Positions 11,478 through 22,507 of a DNA stretch of 64,000 nt are shown piece after piece. The DNA comes from Poa pratensis (Eukaryota > Streptophyta > Magnoliopsida > Poales > Poaceae). Numbering within the stretch: the stretch's first letter is position 1; every line of letters starts with the position of its first letter. The stretch covers positions 14,566,079 to 14,630,078 of the forward strand of contig CAMZMU010000123.1 in NCBI GenBank assembly GCA_947311845.1. The letters are read 5' to 3'. Made by a program: the position numbers and the translations under genes. The notes beneath the pieces were generated by a model. The model saw only the letters and a list, made by a program, of their open reading frames with translations. It ran no database searches and was not told the DNA's origin.

Positions 11478-12190
11478 TATACCCTGAAACTTGAGCAAAA
11501 TGACGGGAAGTTGTCTAAAGTCTTGACGACTCTGGTGCATCGAACTCCCATTTGCGGCCATCCACTTGTTAAACTTGAGAATACGGGCATCTTGTTTTCA
11601 GTGATGATCGATATAGGACGTCTTGACGTCTTGTTTTCAGTGATGATCTGATGATTAAGATAGTACTAGTTCCTCTGCTTCTACGACGCCATTAATTACG
11701 TGCACCGTCAAAGCGTCAGTAGCGGGAATCCAGTGCTGACCATGGCACTACGCAAGCACCATGGATACCGCCGTGGAGTATGGCTGAAGCATTTACGCAA
11801 AATCTGGGTGTTTCACTACTGTAATAGTTTTTCCTAATCAACTCGCACGAGCAGTTGAATGCCTTGTCCTCTCCGCGCTCCGGGCGTAACGTAACGCGCA
11901 GTATACTACGTCGACGCTCACCCGATCCTAGGTGCATCGTGCAAGGAGTTCGTGCCTCCGCCTTGCTTTCAGTGGCGATCGGGATCGATGGAGAATTAAC
12001 CTTGACGGCAAGAGCAAGCAAGCTAGGGCGTGTTTCTTAACGTTGGTACAGCGCGCTCTGTTTATTGCATCGCGTTGGCGGCATGGGATCACTGAATTTT
12101 CTCGGATGCCAAGGCTGATCCAGTTTTGGGGATCCTCCTCTGTTTTGGACGGAGGTACACTGTTGCTAGATTTATCGTAAGACTACTATT
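11478..12190. other. Intergenic DNA, nothing recognised
   Basis: Short ORFs occur on both strands at 11716-12180, but none has a recognisable domain or splice structure. There is a small direct repeat of TCTTGTTTTCAGTGATGAT near 11590 and 11628. Confidence 0.5.
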
Positions 12191-12592
12191 GGGTGGTAAC
12201 ATACTAACATGCACATAGTACGTCTTATGCATGTTAGTATGTTGCTACCTGTATAGTGGGGAGTGTCATATGTGGCTAATTTTTTTTTAATAATACATTT
12301 TTTTTATTAATTTCGAGAAATATTATGCATTTTGAAAAAATTACAAAAATAATACACCCTCGTCTTGGGCTAAGCCGATTAGTATTTGTCGGCCTGTGCT
12401 AGGCCGATAAGCTTGTCGGCCAGCCGGCAGAGCACCTAATCGGCTTAGGCCTGGCCGATAGGGCCTGTCGGCTTAGGCTGGACCGACTAGTGCGTGGAGA
12501 GCCTCGTTAGCTCTGTGCTGCATGCATGCATCCGTTGCTTCGCGCTATGGCAGATAGCTGGCTGGCTCGGTGCATGCATGCCAGCCACGCGC

Positions 12593-12694
12593 TCACGCCA
12601 TGGGCTCCGTCACGGACGCGAGGTAGAAGAGGACCACGAAGAAGTAGTGCTTGGCGGCAGCAACCCGGACAGATACGGCTCCTGGTTCTTTAGC
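12593..12694 (-). pseudogene. Possible captured membrane-protein fragment inside the MULE
   Basis: A minus-strand reading frame gives a 33-residue piece with a hydrophobic stretch, KHYFFVVLFYLASVTEP, that ends in a stop. A second hydrophobic minus-strand piece lies near 13090-13190 (LLVITVLLVISPFLV). Pack-MULEs often carry gene fragments, and these may be one gene split by the GC-rich repeat. The parent gene is not recognised. Confidence 0.25.
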
Positions 12695-12774
12695 GAATAT
12701 AGCGGTACTGCATGGAGGCGAAAGAGAGCTTAAGCTCCTGGTCATGGCGGCCATGGTGGCGCCGAGCTCGCCGG

Positions 12775-13071
12775 GCTGGCCCTGGCCGTGTCGTGTCGTG
12801 CGTGACGTGCTCGCCGGGCTGGCCGTGCCGTGCCGTGCCGTGCGTGGCGTGCTCGCCGGCTAGCCGTGCCGTGCCGTGCCGTGCCGTGCGTGGCGTGCTC
12901 GCCGGCTGGCCGTGCCGTGCCGTGCCGTGCGTGGCGTGCTCGTCGGGCTGGCCGTGCATGCTCGCCGGGCTGGCCGTGCCGTGCCGTGCGTGGCGTGCTC
13001 GTCGGCTGGCCGTGCGTGACGTGCTCGCCGGCTGGCCGCGCGTGCTCACCGGGCTGGCCGTGCCGTGCGCA
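12775..13071. repeat. GC-rich minisatellite inside the MULE
   Basis: About 300 bases are built from variants of GGCTGGCCGTGCC, runs of CGTGC and GTGGCGTGCTCGCC, repeated six or more times with variable numbers of the 5-base unit. It produces long Arg/Cys-rich ORFs in several frames that are not genes. Confidence 0.85.
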
Positions 13072-13724
13072 CACGCCGGTCTTCACCAACAGCTCGTCGA
13101 CGACGCCGAAGGAGAGTGTGGACACCAGGAACGGCGAGATAACGAGGAGCACCGTGATGACGAGGAGGTGCGGGCAGGCGGCACACCAGGCAGTGCTAAC
13201 AATCGCACGCACGCCAGCTAGCTAGCTAGCACTCCACGCCGGCCGGCGAGCGCACATGCACCCGCTGCTGAGAGCTAGGCAGCTAGCTAGCCAGCACGCC
13301 AAATCCATCACGCGCGGAAGCAGTGCACTAGTCGGCCACCGTTAAGCCGAGAAGTACTAATCGTCTTGGGCTAAGCCGATAGGCTTGTCGACCGTAGACT
13401 TGGCCCACCATGCCACCTTCTCGGCTTAGCCCAGGCCGACAAAGACTAATCGGCTTAGCCCAAGACGATAAGTGCCTGTCGGTTTAGCCCAAGACGAGGG
13501 TGTATTATTTCTGAAATTGGTTCAATTCACGTAATATTTCTAGAAATTAAAAAAAATGTATTATTAAAAAAAATTTAGCGTCATATGTGTTGTATATAAA
13601 GATATTAATTTATTACTTTATAGACTCATTTTATATCGGGAATTGTTATGTTACGGTAATTAACTATGTTATTTTTTATTAAAAAAACTATGTTACTTTA
13701 TTTGGCTCACTGTTCATTAATTAT

Positions 13725-14162
13725 CCTTTTAAATTATGAGAGGAGAACTCCCAAAATTCATTGCTTACACGAGTGAGTGCTAGTCATATGTACACATCCC
13801 TTCTGTATTTGTACACTACTAAATGTTAAGTTGTTGTTTTCTTAGGTGTTGCTTGCACTTTACAAGCTGACAGCTGAGAGAGAATGAACCGAAACTTTCA
13901 TGCTCTCTCATGTGAAAGTTCTTGGGCTAAATACCTCACCAAGATTCCATGCTCTCTCATGTAACTAAAGAAAGAATATTTTCCCTAAATAGCTGGCAAT
14001 TGCCTTTGTTTTGAGAGAAACCACACTTTAAATTCCAATCAGTGTCAACTGACAACACACCACGTTGGTGTGGCTGCAACAAATTTGGAATGCGCGTGTC
14101 GAACGGCTACGCCCCCCCCCCCCCCCCCCCCCCAGCACATGCTCATGGTTTTCTTTAGAATA
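13725..14162. other. Flank between the MITE and the CACTA element
   Basis: No gene is seen. The word GCTCTCTCATGT recurs at about 13900 and 13950, and again near 24660 and 24840 on the far side of the CACTA element, so the two sides may share an older repeat. Confidence 0.4.
14112..14133. repeat. Poly(C) tract of 22 bases
   Basis: An uninterrupted run of 22 C, about 30 bases before the left CACTA terminus. Its length is likely unreliable in sequencing. Confidence 0.9.
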
Positions 14163-14997
14163 CACTACTACAGATCCGAGTATTGCAGCCGCATCCCGAC
14201 CATGGGCCTCAGCCGGTTTTCCCATCCGGCTGGAAGCAACAGTTGAGGATAATCCAGCTGCGAGGAGCCGGTTCTCATGTCCGACTGGGAAACTAGCCCC
14301 GCAGACGGCTTTTAGAAATAGCCGCCTCTGAGGCCGGAGACGGGTATACTAAATGGCCGCCGCAGGCGTTCACGACGGGTTGGTTCCTCGGCCGGCTCCC
14401 AGTAAGGCGGAACTTCTGGGTTTGTTCAGACATCCCGAGATAATTTAGAGTCGGCTAAAAAAAGAAACAGCCTCCGGACGCCATCGTCGGTTGTATTTTA
14501 AAGCCGCCTGTATATTTTCGGAGGGTCCGCGTATGTACGGACGGGAGCTTTTGGCGTCCGTCGCAGGGTTCGGCCGGTGGGTCCGGACCTATTCGGATTC
14601 CAGTGCGGTCCGGAATGACCGGAATTATTTGGGGATTCAAACTAATATCCGGAGGGTCCAATTCACCGGCAACCATGCCAAATGTTTACACTAAAACAGC
14701 AAATCACTTTTATTAATTGCAGTACATCATAACTAATCACAAATAAAAGACTACTAATTAATATGATATATAACCTAACATATACTAGGACTTCTAAATC
14801 CTGCGAAAGCTAGATAGCTAGCTCTAATTTCTTTCAGCCACCTTCTAACAGAGTACTAGTTTTCCAATCTTTGGAAATACATATTCATGTCACCATTCAA
14901 CCTTGTGATGCAGAGAATGATGACCGATCCTACTTGAATGCCAGCTCTGCGAGCAAATCTATTCCAGCTATCCTTCTCCAGGGAAAATCAACCTCTT

Positions 14998-16306
14998 TCA
15001 TCTTCGAACCATTTTGCAAAGCCAAGGTTCATTGGTTCCATCAATAAAGAGAGTCGACCTGAGGAGGGGATGTTGAATTCTTCTTGAAAACCTCTTGTAA
15101 TCTTCTGCAAATTTGAAGATAACAATTAGTGACGTCGCATATACATTTAAAATATGTGAATTACAAAATTGTTTTAGGTTATTACTTACAAGTGTACTAC
15201 GACCAATGTTTTTCTCCGTCAGCTGATGGACAATAAGAGAGCCAATACGATGATAGTGCTTTCTGGCAAAAGCAACAATCTTCGCAGCTTGTGTACAAGA
15301 GAGTGCCAATGAAGGAGGTTTCTCCAAAGCTCTAAGGATGTCGTCCCGTCCTGCAAATTCAGCACCAAACAATGCAACCACGTTTCCAATTAATAGCATT
15401 GTTGCTTTTGGTTCTAATTCTGAAAAAGTAATGGCAGGAAGCATCAACACAGTAGTGATAAATGTATGGGTTTTTTGTTTACCTTCTTTGGCAAGCGGAT
15501 ACGAAATCACATTCACTTGTTGCTCTGCATCATACATTAAGAAAGTTAGTGTGATATCAACATATATATATATATATCAGCAGATAATTAACTTTGTAGA
15601 CAGAGAATATATATATATAACATAACCTGGATTATTGATCAGTCTCTTCTCTTTTTGGTTGGCGCCGAATACAGTAGAGCTGAAGAATTCATGGTCACCA
15701 TCCAAATTCACCGTTATATGATCGTAATAGCATAATCCGTAGTGCTCGATAATCTCGTTCCACTCTATACCCATTACCAGTGTGCGTCCGTCTTGTTTGT
15801 GAAGATCAAGTTCATAGAGAAAGCCATGTTGGGTCACAATTTTCATGTCGCCACCAGTCATTTCATTTAACTGTTCCCTGACATAGCAAGGAACATACTA
15901 CAAAAAAACAGAGAAGTCATTATTCGTGTTTTTCTTTCATATTAAAAGACCCCTTATCCATGTCTGTTGTTGCTAATCAATGATTCATCTTACCAATATT
16001 CTTAGCAATGTCTGTTGTGAAGATGAAGCATACATGTTGAGCCAATATTATCTCAAATGGTGACACTATAATGTCATCCTAAAGGAACATTATTTGTTAC
16101 ACACCTAATTTCATCAGGAAATTATTAAAACAAAATGCACTAAAAGAGAGCCAAAAGGAATGACTTATGTATGATCTAATAAGTAATACAGAGTAACAAA
16201 GAACTGTACATACCATGGAATCTCGGTACTGCCGATGCATAGTTAGTATGAAGAATGAGCTTCGTCTTTTCTTCAGTGTGCACGGGCCGTCAATGTTGAG
16301 GCACAC
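14998..16306 (-). pseudogene. Unrecognised multi-exon gene remnant, weakly B3-domain-like
   Basis: Minus-strand coding blocks run at about 16306-16214, 16078-15994, 15899-15630, 15530-15190 and 15117-14998. Several borders are good splice sites, such as ATG before GTATGT at 16213 and ATTG before GTAAG at 15993. The frame between the second and third block does not join cleanly. The block at 15860-15640 has alternating beta-strand-like segments (FLYELDLHKQDGRTLVMG, WNEIIEHYGLCYYDHI) that loosely resemble a plant B3 DNA-binding domain. This is a weak suggestion, not an identification. The gene lies wholly within the CACTA element and may have been captured by it or belong to a nested element. 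Confidence 0.35.
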
Positions 16307-16632
16307 TGGGCAAGGAGCCTAACGAAATACGTACAGATCCGGTGAGATCCACCCAAATGTAGTTCATAGATCCGGGAAAATCACCTACCATTCTCGGCGA
16401 AGAGAGGGAACACCTGCTCGAAGGAGACGAGGGATTGGAAGGGGGAGAGGAGTGGGAGGGGGGGTGGGGGGTGACATGGCCGGCGGTGGTCCGGCGGAAG
16501 GGATGGGGCGGCGCAGTGACAGTGGAGAGTGAGGGCGACGCTGTGGTGAAGAGGGAGTGGGCCGAAAACTTGAAATGTGAGCGAGAGCTCCAAACGACCG
16601 AGAGAGTGCCAAAGTCGAGTGAGTGAGGGGGT

Positions 16633-16651
16633 GGGGGGGGGGGGGGGGGGG
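16633..16651. repeat. Poly(G) tract
   Basis: About 19 consecutive G following GAGTGAGGGGGT, next to the start region of the minus-strand remnant in the CACTA element. Confidence 0.8.
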
Positions 16652-17382
16652 AACTGTGCCGGGACGAAAACTCCCCCGCCAAAACGAAATTCCCGTACCC
16701 TCCAGATATGTGCGTTAGTTCCGAACTAACTGAAAGGATACACTTTAAACTCACGAACTAGCTAACTAGTGGACTAAGTAATTAATGAAAACCGCATAAA
16801 CTTAACGATCACTCAGCTGGAACGTATACACGAATATTGAACGCTTGGACCGAGCGTTTGTACTCTGCTGCCATGGCCTCTCTGTGGAAATGATTTGGTT
16901 GGATATCATTGAGCAAGATATATACGTTGTTGAAATGGGAAGGGGATGGGGAAGAAATGGGCACTGGCGTGGGCTCAAACGGCTAGCAAAACGGCTAGTT
17001 CGTGTTTCCTGGCGGACAGTCTGCTAGATATTTTCATTTAAGAATTGCAATTCTGAATCTTGCGTGAGTTTGAGCTTAGGACTGACGGTCATTTGATGAA
17101 AAAACAGAGGAAGTTAAGTTAAAAACAGTGTTTCGCCAATGCGCTTGACAAAGATAGACAAAAACACAAGATTATCCCGGGAGGCGGTGCGGTTTTTCAT
17201 AGATTTAGCATAGGAGCTTACAGATTACACAAAATAACTGAAAGTGCACTTTCAGTTCACTAAGTAGCTAGACTAACTAATTAAACACACACCTACTGGG
17301 AAATGGCGCGCTCTTGGTAGCGCGCCATCTGCAGCTCCTCCTGCCCTCCGCCGTGTCTCCGGGCCTCCATCGCTTGTTGCAC

Positions 17383-17813
17383 CTAGGCAGCCGTCGCCCC
17401 CGCCACCTCCGGCGCGTCCCCGTGGTGGGACGCCGGCGGTGGTGCCGGGTCGTTGAAGCGCAGCATGTGAATGTAGCGTCCCCGGGGAAAAAAGTCGAGG
17501 TAGTTGGTGAGGTGGTTGCAGCGCGTGAAGCATATCAGCTCGCAGCCGGAGTAGTACACGCGGCCGTAGAGCAGGCGGGCGTCCAGCTGGTTTGCGAAGC
17601 GCACGGTGAGGGCACCGTACGGTAACATCTCGAGCTGATACATGGGGTGGGCGGGGTTGTGGCGGTAGCCGTAGCCCGCGTTCAGAAACACGGTGACCAG
17701 GGCAAAGGAAGACCTCCGCCCGGACACCGCCCAGACACGGAGCACGTCGTCCTCGTCCACGCCCGGTGGGTAGAGCGGCTCCTCTTCGGTGGGCGGAGGA
17801 CGAAGGTGGCCAT
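17383..17813 (-). pseudogene. Unrecognised compact gene with an early frameshift
   Basis: Reading minus, an ATG at 17813 begins MATFVLRPP. About 25 bases in, the frame must shift by one to continue through TEEEPLYPPGVDEDDVLRVW and then about 130 open codons to a stop at 17383. The protein is rich in Tyr, Leu and Arg and includes NAGYGYRHNPAHPMY and LDARLLYGRVYYSGCELICF; it ends in an Ala/Pro tail. It looks like a folded single-domain protein rather than a random frame, because codon composition stays protein-like while the other frames break. I do not recognise the family. It lies inside the CACTA element, upstream of a GC-rich leader with a TATTTAT word near 17890. Confidence 0.4.
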
Positions 17814-18559
17814 TGCTTGGAGGAGATGGTGGTGCTGTGCTTGGACGAGATGGTTGTGGGGGTGAGGTGGGTGTGGGGTGGTGGGGGGATAAATAGCGAA
17901 GGGGATAAGCTTGGGAAATAGAGAGGAATCAATGGAGGCACTGCACAGCGGTCAGCGGTCAATGGCACAACCACAAATTTTCCAGGCGACGAGACGGGTG
18001 GCTGCGAGGAATTGATGGCACAGCCCCAATTTTTGAGAGTAAGGCTGCAAGCGCCCCGTGCTACTCGTCCAGAGGAATCCAAGAACACTGTGGGCAGAGA
18101 AGCTTACATGAGAAGGAATGCCGCGGCGCATTAGCGGTTTTGCCCACACCTGGTTAAGAATTTGATACTGAGAGATTTAGGAATTGTGGAGTTCTTAAAT
18201 TTTCCATACAAGAAAAGCTAAATAAATTGTACCGAAACGTTCATCTACGAACGCTACACAACGGGCCAAGCAATGACCATTCGTCAGAAAACACGACCAA
18301 CCAATGACATGCGGGGCCGTGGGCCACTGGGTCCGCATGTCATCAAGATGTCCGTATGACGTATAGGTCAACTTCGCTCTACACGACTCAGCCTGGTCAT
18401 GTACAGTCCGGGTTTCTGCGGGCTGGTCCATCCCGGAAGGGGTGGCTTTATTCAAACTGTCCGGATAATATAGCAAAACATAAAATATATTTAAAACTTG
18501 TCAAAATTCAATTTGCTTTGGCATGGTAACATATTATGTGTTAATAATCTTAGGATAAT

Positions 18560-19640
18560 TTTTAGAAGCTAATATTCAAATATAAAATGGTAGGTCATTC
18601 AGAGATTTGACTATCCCGACATGAAAGTATCTCCACTTAGTGCGGAAGAAACATCCTTCCACTTACGAGAAACGATTGTTTTGGAATACAATTCCACATT
18701 CTTGATCTCATATTGTGCACATACATTATTATATCATTAAGATTGAACAATGTCGATTCAAACCTTTCTCATTTAAATATATATTATGCAAAGAGTCGAC
18801 GATCGATCTCGAAATAGGGCAGAACCTTCCACTTTGAAAAAACAAACCCAAAATAGCAATAATAATCCACTGTTTTGAGATCATGTTGTCTACATGCCTT
18901 GGTTTGTCAAAAAGATTGAATATTGTGATTAAAAGAAAAATTTAATTTAAGTAGTAAGTGTTTGCTACTACCTACAATTACGGTCCGGACGGACCGCATA
19001 TGTTCGGACAGGCTGGACAATCGAATAAACCACAATAAATAAATTGTTTTTAGCAATATAATTCCACATTCTTAAGCTCATACTCTGAACATATCTTGGG
19101 ATATCATTATGATGGAAAATAATGTGAATTCAAAATACCTTTCTTATAAAAATAGATATTATGCAAAATCGTAGTGTCAATTTATTTTAAGTCGTAAGTG
19201 TTTGCCACTACCTGCAATTACGGTCCGAACTGACCGCATATGTTTGGACAGTCTGGATAAAAGAATAAATCACAAAAAATACGTTGTTTTTAGCAATATA
19301 ATTCCACATTCTTCATGATCATACTCTGAACATACCTTGGGATATCATTATAATGGAAAATAAAGTGAATTCAAAAGACATTTCTTATACAAATAGATAT
19401 TATGCTAAATCGTAGTGTCAATCGATCTCGATGATCTCCATCTCGAATTAGGGCGAAACTTCCACTTTGAAGAACCAAACCCAAAATAGCAAATTAGAAT
19501 CCACTGTTTTGAGATCATATTGTCTACATGCCTTGGTGTGTCAAAAAGATTGAATAATGCAAATTAAAAGAAATATTTAATTCAATAAGTGTTTATCCAC
19601 GACATATAATTCAAGTCCGGGTGGCCCGTAGATATTCGGA
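18560..19640. repeat. Diverged tandem repeats within the CACTA element
   Basis: The phrase AATTCCACATTCTT recurs near 18690, 19060 and 19305. ATTACGGTCCG(G/A)AC recurs near 18980 and 19220 with about 245-base spacing. A block with CTTCCACTTTGAA recurs near 18825 and 19455. The region holds no coding sequence. The GGTCCG-type words resemble those at the element's ends. Confidence 0.75.
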
Positions 19641-19768
19641 CACGCCGGACAAGAAAATAAATCACAATAAATTACACTGCTATGAGATTTGCACTGCTAG
19701 ACCCAATACAGTCCACATACATATGGTACATCATCAATTGTTTGAATTAAAAAAATTACATTTACCCG

Positions 19769-22507
19769 TCAATAGAAAGATGCAACGGGCATACATTTCA
19801 TCTTCTTCGCCCTTATCTGCTTCTTTTTCTTTGTATTCACTCTCTCCGATGAAGAGGGTTCAGTTGATGTCTGCAATTTCTGGACTTCATGACCATCCTG
19901 CATTTCCAGCGCCTGATGATATTGCGGCATTTCCCGCACTTCATGATCATCCTGTATTTCGTACAGTCGATGATCATGAACTTGATCATAATCGTGCATT
20001 CGGATCAGCACTTCATGTTGATCAGGGTTCTCGCATAACCTCTTGACATGGCCAAATCCACCACACAATTTGCATTTGTTTTTCCTTATTCCTAATCTAG
20101 AACCTTTATCATGGGAGCTGGCCTTGATCATAAGCTTCCTAGGCCTTCCAGGTGCCCTCCTAAGAATTGTGGTTCAAGTTTGAACCCTGGACTGACAACC
20201 TGCCAATCATTTGCATCCTGCATAGGTGGTATATTTTCTGCATATGTAGCAGAGAACTTCGCCACAGAAAAATAGTCATCGACAAAATTTTCAATTTCAG
20301 CACCTTCACCTCTCAGACTTAAGATGAAGAATAGAGCATGGTGACATGGCAGGCCAGTAACCTGCCACTTCCTGCATGCACAAGTCCTTTTGCAATGTCT
20401 ACAGGATACCTCCTCTCATTTTCATGCTTGTCTATTGCATAAACCTCAGCTAGGGTATTAGAACTCCTAATCATCCTCATTTTTATTCCTCTCATTGCTA
20501 TGGTCCTTTGATTCAGTAACAAAACAACCTTTGGCAGTATTGTGTGTCCTATAAATTTCCTTGCACAAATTCTTTGCCTAAAATCTATCTTCACCGTTAT
20601 TGCCTGTCTTATTGCATCTAACAAGAGAACAATTGCTAGTGATCTAAGGTCCCTAATCTTGACTTAAAACTGTCTGCTAAATTGTTACAAACAAAATCAA
20701 CCTTGCTTAACTCACCAAACTTGCTTCTAGCCCATAGTCGGGTGTGATGTTTGCGAAGGTACTGTTTCACCTTTGGCTCTGTACTATACATGTTCTTCAA
20801 GAAAAATGAATGTCTGCTTGGGGTGTATGTGTACGACGCTGACCACAAGTTATCTTCAAAAAAAATTCCTTTGAATTTCTTCAAAAAGTTATTCGAGAGG
20901 TGCCTCATGCATTCTCTATGCTCGACCCCAGGAAAGACAGCATCAACAACACTCTCTAGCCCATTGCATGCATCAGTGTGTATCACCAATCCTTGAGGGT
21001 GGCCTATCACTCCACGAAGCCTCTGCATGAACCATGTCCAGCTTTCATTAGATTCACCCTCCAGGATAGCATAAGCTACAGGAAACAGCCAATTATGTGC
21101 ATCTACAGCACATGCTGTAGCAAGCTGTCCTCTGAACTTCCCTGTCAAAGAAGTTGAGTCTATTGCCAAGTATGGCCTGCAGCCCTCCAAAAATCCTTTC
21201 CAGCATGCCTTGAAACAGACAAAACATCTCCTGAAACATCTCTTATCTGCCATCTTATACTTCTTCCCTCTCGAAACCTTCATTCTTCCTCTCACCACCT
21301 CATAATCTATGTCAACAACACTCCCAGGTGATGTCTTCTCCACCTCTTTTTGAAACTGTACAACATATGGAAATTGTTATTCCATTTGCCTTGAATCAGG
21401 TCCAAAGCCATCTCCTTCCCATCAAACACTCTGTGATAGGGAATTAGCACATTGAACTTGTCCTGCAGCTTCTTTCTCAGTTCGGATGCTCCAATTGTTT
21501 GATCTTCCCTCACCCAATCAAGTACGGTAGCAGCAATCCACTTGGTTGAAGCAGGTCTAATTTTCTCACTTAAAGCAGTGTTCGACAGTTGTGTTCCTGG
21601 GTGTTCACCTTGATCTGCATTGTAACAATTAGTAAATTAACAACATTTGGGAAATATTAAGTACGAAAACAGACTAGAATAAGAAATTACAACCTGAAAT
21701 GGGTATCCACCCCTCATTGCAGATGCATGTAATCTCCATTTACACACTTTAGTTTCCCTACAATGCACCCTCAGTCTTTTTTGGTCACTCTTTTCAGTGA
21801 TGTACTCAAATCCAACTTTTATTGCATAAGTAGCAATGCATATCTGCAGTCCTCCACACTCTGAAAAACAGTCCCCTCATCTATTGTAGGGTTGTCCTTG
21901 TCAAAGTGTATGATTGGCCTGTCCTCATCTTCATCATCATATTTGGAACCCATTTCCTCATCTTCAGCCTCCTCATCCGAATCAGTCCCATAGTCAGGCT
22001 CAAAGTTGGGATCCACCAAATATTCCCTTCTTGCCATCCTACCAGGATCGGCAGCCACATCTGGATATTCGTTCTCATCAACATCATCATCTCCTAAAGC
22101 AAAATCATCGTCTTCCCCCAATTCTATGTCCTCCTGCTCGTTATAACCTCTGCATCATACTCAAGATCAAGAAGCTCCTCAGTGCTGCTCAGGTTAGCTC
22201 TGTCCTCCATAATTGTCCGTAGTGTTGACAATAGTCTCTTGCCGGATTCTTTGTTAACAATATGGACCGACATCAACACAGTCCTACTAGCCAAGTGTTT
22301 ACCCCACATTAGGGCTAAAGCTTCATCTGTCTGAACATCTACGAAATTGTCCAAATTGCTGTCATAATATCTAGCCACGAATTCCTCGTTCGGCGCACAG
22401 GGAAACTTCTCAAATTTCATGCGCAGGTCCTTTAAAGTTAGTTCTGCTGCATCTACTGTGATTTGATAATCAAATCCGGCGCTTACTGTAATTCTACCGT
22501 CGGGCAA
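19769..22507 (-). pseudogene. MuDR-type (MULE) transposase, heavily frameshifted
   Basis: Read on the minus strand, the pieces follow the normal order of a MuDR transposase. First is an N-terminal region from 22507, then an acidic linker (22121-21950). Next is a DNA-binding block (DCRYAL, then IATYAIKVGFEYITEKSDQ) near 21870-21720. Then comes the MULE catalytic core (21343-20636) with YLAIDSTSLTGKFRGQL, then VIHTDACNGLESV and HRECMRHL. A SWIM zinc-finger block (CACRKWQVTGLPCHHAL) follows near 20390-20330. The C-terminus has a CCHC zinc knuckle (CKLCGGFGHVKRLC) near 20070. The frame changes at about 22140, 21850, 21360, 20640, 20395 and 20160, so no intact enzyme can be made. Transposases of this type cut and join DNA at Mutator-like ends, not at CACTA ends. 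Its position inside a CACTA element implies nested insertion or capture. Confidence 0.85.

Larger units (their letters stand above)
12275..13579. mobile_element. MULE-like element with long inverted repeats and 10-bp target duplication
   Basis: The element starts GCTAA followed by a T run and AATAATACA, and ends with the inverted copy. The inverted similarity extends well over 100 bases and includes repeated GGCTAAGCCGA-type words. The flanks are identical 10-mers, GTCATATGTG at 12265-12274 and 13580-13589. Long inverted repeats and a 9-11 bp target duplication are typical of Mutator-like elements. No transposase is encoded, so it is non-autonomous. Confidence 0.8.
12191..13724. mobile_element. 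MITE copy split by a MULE-like insertion
   Basis: The left part (12191-12274) and right part (13580-13724) match the intact MITE at 27583-27837, sharing words such as GTGGGGAGT, CATTTTATATCGGGAA and CTATGTTA. A 1.3-kb element is inserted between them. The right end of this copy appears truncated. Confidence 0.65.

Noticed and set aside
12712..13225. Cys/Arg-rich ORFs resembling a cysteine-rich protein
   Set aside because: They arise from the CGTGC minisatellite read in different frames.
17273..18088. 271-codon minus-strand ORF
   Set aside because: Shadow frame of the protein-like frame at 17383-17813; its translation is Pro/Arg-rich and lacks coherent segments.
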